DNA of 5,950 nucleotides, taken from an uncultured Saprospiraceae bacterium. GTDB lineage: Bacteria > Bacteroidota > Bacteroidia > Chitinophagales > Saprospiraceae. The stretch lies in NCBI GenBank assembly GCA_938002705.1, contig CALLAG010000105.1:1-5950 (forward strand). The letters run 5' to 3'. The translations under genes and the position numbers were made by a program. Position 1 is the first letter of the stretch. Each line of letters opens with the position of its first letter. The notes under the pieces are model-generated. The model ran no database searches. It saw nothing but the letters and a program-made list of their open reading frames with translations, and was not told the DNA's origin. Of this stretch, positions 5,572 to 5,950 are shown piece after piece.

Positions 5572-5950
5572 CTATGGCTCAGGAGTAACCGGCGCCGTAG
5601 CATTCTTTACATATTTCTCTAACCAGTGGTCTTGTTCCCATAGTAGATGCATGATACTTTCTTTTGCCCTGTAGCCGTGACTTTCTTTGGGTAGCATAAC
5701 GAGTCTGACAGTAGCGCCGAGACCTTTGAGTGCATTAAAGTATCTCTGACTCTGTAGCGGATAGGTCCCCGAGTTATTATCTGCCTCACCATGTACTAAC
5801 AGAAGTGGCGTCTTCATTTTCTCAGCATGCATGAATGGTGACATAGTATTATACACATCCGGTGCTTCCCAGTAAGATCGTTCTTCGCTTTGGAATCCGA
5901 ACGGTGTCAAGGTTCTATTGTAAGCACCAGACCTCGCGATACCGGCAGCG
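5572..5950 (-). CDS. S9-family serine peptidase, glutamyl endopeptidase-like, C-terminal 125 codons
   Basis: The frame is open to the right edge; the first complete codon in the window is at 5949-5947 and the stop is TAG at 5574-5572. The visible part begins AAGIARSGAYNRTLTPFGFQ and is the end of an alpha/beta-hydrolase catalytic domain of the prolyl oligopeptidase clan. SPFMHAEKMKTPLLLVHGEADNNSG holds the catalytic Asp (codon 5781-5779), and LPKESHGYRAKESIMH holds the catalytic His (codon 5679-5677). The nucleophile Ser would lie upstream, outside the window. The combination RSGAYNRTLTPFGFQ, GE.DNNSG, LPKESHGY and ESIMHLLWE closely matches, from memory, the chloroplast glutamyl endopeptidase (CGEP, S9D-type) family, which cleaves peptides after glutamate and has bacterial relatives. 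In Bacteroidota such enzymes are usually exported to the periplasm; the signal peptide is not visible. The tail after EKYV (KNATAPVTPEP) is short and non-conserved. The 246-base gap and marginal terminator suggest it is not cotranscribed with the downstream T9SS gene. Confidence 0.92.
   Translation of the reverse strand, partial: AAGIARSGAYNRTLTPFGFQSEERSYWEAPDVYNTMSPFMHAEKMKTPLLLVHGEADNNSGTYPLQSQRYFNALKGLGATVRLVMLPKESHGYRAKESIMHLLWEQDHWLEKYVKNATAPVTPEP

Noticed and set aside
5572..5910. Reading the peptidase as a complete 112-residue protein starting at 5910
   Set aside because: The codon at 5910 is TTG (Leu) inside a conserved RSGAYNRTLTPFGFQ segment, and the frame continues upstream to the edge, so this is an internal codon of a truncated gene.

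Overview
The window looks like chromosomal DNA from a member of the Bacteroidota, probably a Saprospiraceae-like environmental lineage. The phylum call rests on a type IX secretion (T9SS) C-terminal sorting domain at 4381-5325, a TAnnTTTG-type -7 box, no clear Shine-Dalgarno sequences, several small secreted proteins and AT-rich spacers. The family-level guess is inference from general protein character. No RNA gene, insertion sequence, CRISPR array or phage gene is visible.

Layout from left to right. (1) The minus-strand N-terminus of a secreted protein of unknown function runs off the left edge (1-531). (2) A 484-base gene-free spacer holds a 12-bp direct repeat at exactly 21-bp spacing and an 11-bp palindrome, both upstream of the next gene. 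(3) A small exported protein (1016-1642) is built of two tandem beta-sandwich-like repeats. (4) It converges on an AraC-family regulator (1735-2616, minus), and the two genes share a strong hairpin in the 92-base gap. (5) The regulator is divergent from a 12-TM major facilitator superfamily transporter (2889-4094, plus). The 272-base spacer between them contains two inverted repeats of one half-site, ATTGAT, and a perfect -7 box. (6) After a 286-base spacer without a credible gene comes a T9SS-exported protein (4381-5325, minus). (7) The C-terminal 125 codons of an S9-type prolyl-oligopeptidase-fold peptidase, closely resembling the chloroplast glutamyl endopeptidase family, run off the right edge (5572-5950, minus).

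The only gene set with an evident working relationship is the divergent AraC regulator and MFS transporter. It is most simply read as a ligand-responsive regulator controlling its own gene and an efflux or uptake pump; the ligand cannot be deduced. The two flanking secreted proteins and the peptidase appear to be separate single-gene units. GC counts made by eye on single 60-base lines differ between genes (16/60 at 1321-1380, 21/60 at 1-60, 27/60 at 2941-3000, 28/60 at 5581-5640), so the secreted-protein genes are AT-richer than the transporter and peptidase genes. I see no convincing sign of an undescribed multi-gene system. The most testable new material is the set of repeat-type operator candidates.
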